DNA of 64,000 bases, taken from positions 7,094,110 through 7,158,109 of the forward strand of contig CM024177.1 of the NCBI GenBank assembly GCA_013433145.1, in the 5' to 3' direction. Position numbers and translations under genes: made by a program. Positions within the stretch are counted from its first letter, which is position 1, and each line of letters begins with the position of its first letter. The notes beneath the pieces were generated by a model. That model was not told the DNA's origin. It saw only the letters and a list, made by a program, of their open reading frames with translations, and did no database searches. This DNA is from Ascaris suum. Taxonomy: Eukaryota; Nematoda; Chromadorea; Rhabditida; Ascarididae. Shown one piece after another: positions 61,559 to 64,000 of the stretch.

Positions 61559-63755
61559 TTAGCATTCAAATCTGATTGGAGGTGGTGGTGCAGATGCCAT
61601 CAATGTTATCAGTTGAATCCTTGGAGTGGACATTGGACAGTTGGCGGCGATTCGTGAAGCAGCGCTAAGGCGATCTGAGAGGAACGACGAAAGCAGCATC
61701 CATGCCTTTACCGTATCCTTATGGCTCTTACCTGGCGCAATCCATTCGGAAACCGCTGTCACAATGGCCTCACCGAATGCGTCCCAATGTTTACTCCTCA
61801 AAGTATCGCTTTTCAATAAAAGCGACCAGAAAATAGCCGCAGAAAAGCTTTTCAAATATTGGCTCTCTATTTTTGAGCGGAAATGAAATGATAATGATGG
61901 TGCTGGTGTAAAAGTGAAGTACTGAATTAATATCTCTTGCTATCCTAGCGGTCAAATATGTCCGGACTACATTTTGAACTGAGCGCGCTGAAAAAATTCG
62001 AATTTCTCTATATCCATCGTAAAACTTCGGGGCCATGTAATGAATTTGTCACTCACTATAAAAATTTTCCCACAATTGCACTTTTTTCGACCACCGAGCC
62101 AAATTAAAATATAAGGTTGGATATCTACACTGGTTGAGAAGCAATTGCTGCTTCAGAAGCCTTGCACAGAAAACAATTCAAATTTTTGAACAATGCTAAC
62201 GGTTATGGCACCCTAGTGCTGAAAATTTAGTGCACTTTTCAATCCACAGATTGCCTAGCACTCGTATTTCCCTCATATGAGTGGAAGGATGAACAGATAA
62301 TATTGTCCGCAAAAACATGCAGTAGTCGAAGTTATGGTTTATAAACGACTAAAGACGTAAAAGGACAAAAGACGTGAATATAAGGGACTCAGCTTAGCTT
62401 GTTTAGAGGCACCTGACAGATAACAACGGAACAGGGAAAAACACTTACTACTCAAAATGCTCGATAACAGTGTTTGCGTAAAGTTCGCCTCGCAAAATGA
62501 ACGTTTGAATGGAAAACGAAGTTAGAAGAGATATGCACCCGATCAAGAAGATTGCAAATTTGTGAAACATTTACGAACTATTTTATGCTTAGGTTATAAG
62601 ATCCGTCCATTACTTCGAACAACTTTTTTGAAGCTGCATTCAACGCAGTTGCATCTGGTGCGCATGTTTCGTTCATCTAGATTATAAGTCCATGGAAATC
62701 ACTTCGATAGGGCAGCATATGAGTGCGAAGCACCAAATGTGCAAAACAATGTGCATTCACATCCGACAAACCGACAACACGGAAACTAAAGCGGATTTGA
62801 AATTTCAACTAGAAATCGCTGAGTTTCTTCGCATTCTTAATTGGCTTTTATCTACTCTTCTTATACCGCTAATGTTTGTAAAACGAAAAAAGCGTTCAAA
62901 TCCAATGAAGATTTTTGCGTGAAGAAAGCATTCAAACGTCGAAGCAATCTCAAAAATGTATTCATATGAGTTTTGGACACTATCATTTTGTTCTCCCTAC
63001 AACTTCGCTCGTCTGCATCTGTCTGTATCCGATTTCGGGACCACTCTCGTAATGCAGACACCGCTGAATCGTTGTGAGGCTGTTGGTGGATGTCCGAAAA
63101 TTCGGTTTTAGAGCAAATCTCAGATCGGCCTTTTGTTAAGTCGGCGTATATTGGCAGCGGGCATTTTTGGGCTGCGAGCGTTTTGTTTGGTGCTCTCGCG
63201 CGTAAGAACTACATAGGTGCGTGCGATCGGCCGAGCGAATTATGCAAAAATTTCATATTGCCCTTTATAAGCTCTCTTTCCGCGTGGGGAAAGAGAATAC
63301 CGTGCAAACGAATCACAGACTTTGGTAACAGCATAACAAGTATACTATCGCTAAGAGTTCGATTTTTCGAAATCTACTTCCCTGTTGCTTTCTACATAAA
63401 CTTTAAAAGGACAGCAATTGGTGTATTTGAGTAGCAAAATTTCCTGAACCGCTTATTTGACAAACCTGCAAGAGATAATATATGAGGGCTAATAAACAAG
63501 TTCAAAAGTTATAGCAACCTGATAGAAAATCCTCCATGACCCTTGCCGAGCAAATCCACCCAGGGTTGCAGTGCTTTCTCCATGTCATTGAGGTTGTCGA
63601 CGGCACACTGCAGCAACCCGAGGAAATGACGCATGTGTCGATCGGCCGAACTGTTATCGCCACCGAACATTGACCTCATATCCGGACATCTTGCGATCAT
63701 GTGTGTATATATCGAATTGCCAACTGAGGAATGTGGAACCCGATGCCAAGAGCGT
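61559..63755 (-). CDS. Globin, 3' part (last two exons; upstream exons outside the window)
   Basis: Haem-binding globin, 157 residues visible. Exons are 63755-63519 and 61796-61559, separated by a 1,722-base GT-AG intron. The first visible exon follows acceptor TTTTTGTTTCAG and begins inside a codon, so coding exons must lie beyond the right edge. It covers helices B to F: RSWHRV with the conserved Trp, ARCPDMRSMF with the Pro and the Phe at CD1, His residues in RHMRHFL (one a candidate distal E7), then LLGKGH, whose His fits the proximal F8 ligand. Splicing completes an Arg codon and continues SKHWDAFGEAIVTAVSEW (helices G-H) and KAWMLLSSFL (H). About 28 residues follow helix H, Pro-rich near the end (APPPP), before TAA. 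The second acceptor (CTTTGAG) is weak, but phase and alignment fit exactly. GCCAG-GTAAGA inside the last exon resembles a donor. No symbol is given because nematodes have many globins. Confidence 0.88.
61797..63518 (-). other. Globin intron between the F-helix and G-helix exons
   Basis: Starts GTTGCT and ends ATACTTTGAG. Both sites are off-consensus, but the join is phase 2 and gives GGFSI-R-SKHWDAF, which matches the globin family. Short open frames inside it, at 62.7-63.4 kb, are taken as chance. Confidence 0.75.
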
Positions 63756-64000
63756 CTGAAACAAAAAACGATCCTTTTTTGTCTTTAGTGGATTCTTTGT
63801 GGGGGAAATAAGAAAACAGTCCATTAAGATGCATATGTGAAACGTAGATTAATAAAATAAAAGAGGAAATAGCAAGAGCCTCGGAGGGATGGAAACACTA
63901 GACAAAATAATGTAAGATCACCAGAACATGTTACAAAGCAATCATTGGTACATAATTTGTCACATTTGCATGCGAGAAGAAAAAGGAAAGAAAGAAGAAC
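63756..64000 (-). other. Intron upstream of the first visible globin exon (partial)
   Basis: AT-rich sequence between the acceptor at 63756-63757 and the window edge. I find no donor or open frame that would supply the missing N-terminal globin exon here. Confidence 0.55.

Overview
The window looks like a nematode nuclear contig: AT-rich, gene-poor, with exons joined by introns of roughly 400-1,700 bases. Organism evidence is direct. Three cuticle collagen genes carry the nematode-specific N-terminal cuticle collagen domain. There is a ground-like (hedgehog-related) gene of the nematode GRD/GRL type, and a globin. Each gene with a visible start has a strong 3' splice acceptor only 2-16 bases before the ATG, as expected of a spliced-leader trans-splicing organism. 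A parasitic rhabditine (for example a strongylid) is a plausible guess; the species cannot be settled from this sequence.

Layout. Positions 2-226 hold an open frame that may be the last exon of a gene running in from the left, followed by AATAAA. From about 0.4 to 25.4 kb I find no gene I can name. That stretch holds long G-runs, two (AT)n microsatellites at 12.5 and 15.6 kb, a GC-rich hairpin, a GC-rich island at 21.4-21.8 kb and several exon-like segments of low confidence. Collagen gene A lies at 25.73-27.29 kb (+) and collagen gene B at 37.38-38.95 kb (+). The ground-like gene is at 46.70-50.30 kb (-), a 164-base inverted repeat at 51.26-51.87 kb, and collagen gene C at 54.32-55.93 kb (-). 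A globin gene enters from the right edge, with its last two exons at 61.56-63.76 kb (-).

How the genes fit together. All three collagens are two-exon genes with the intron at the same place, a phase-1 split of a glycine codon in the main Gly-X-Y domain. They have the same layout: signal anchor, furin-type site, cysteine cluster, short Gly-X-Y block, VKFA linker, long Gly-X-Y block, YCPCP motif and variable tail. A and C have identical residue spacing through the YCPCP motif. B is more diverged and ends in a very acidic stretch followed by a basic one. With the secreted ground-like protein, the 25-56 kb interval looks enriched for cuticle or apical-matrix genes. The globin is a separate haem protein. 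The collagen, ground-like and globin models are well supported by family motifs and matching intron phases. Everything else is marked low confidence, because open stretches of 40-80 codons are common by chance in DNA of this size and composition.
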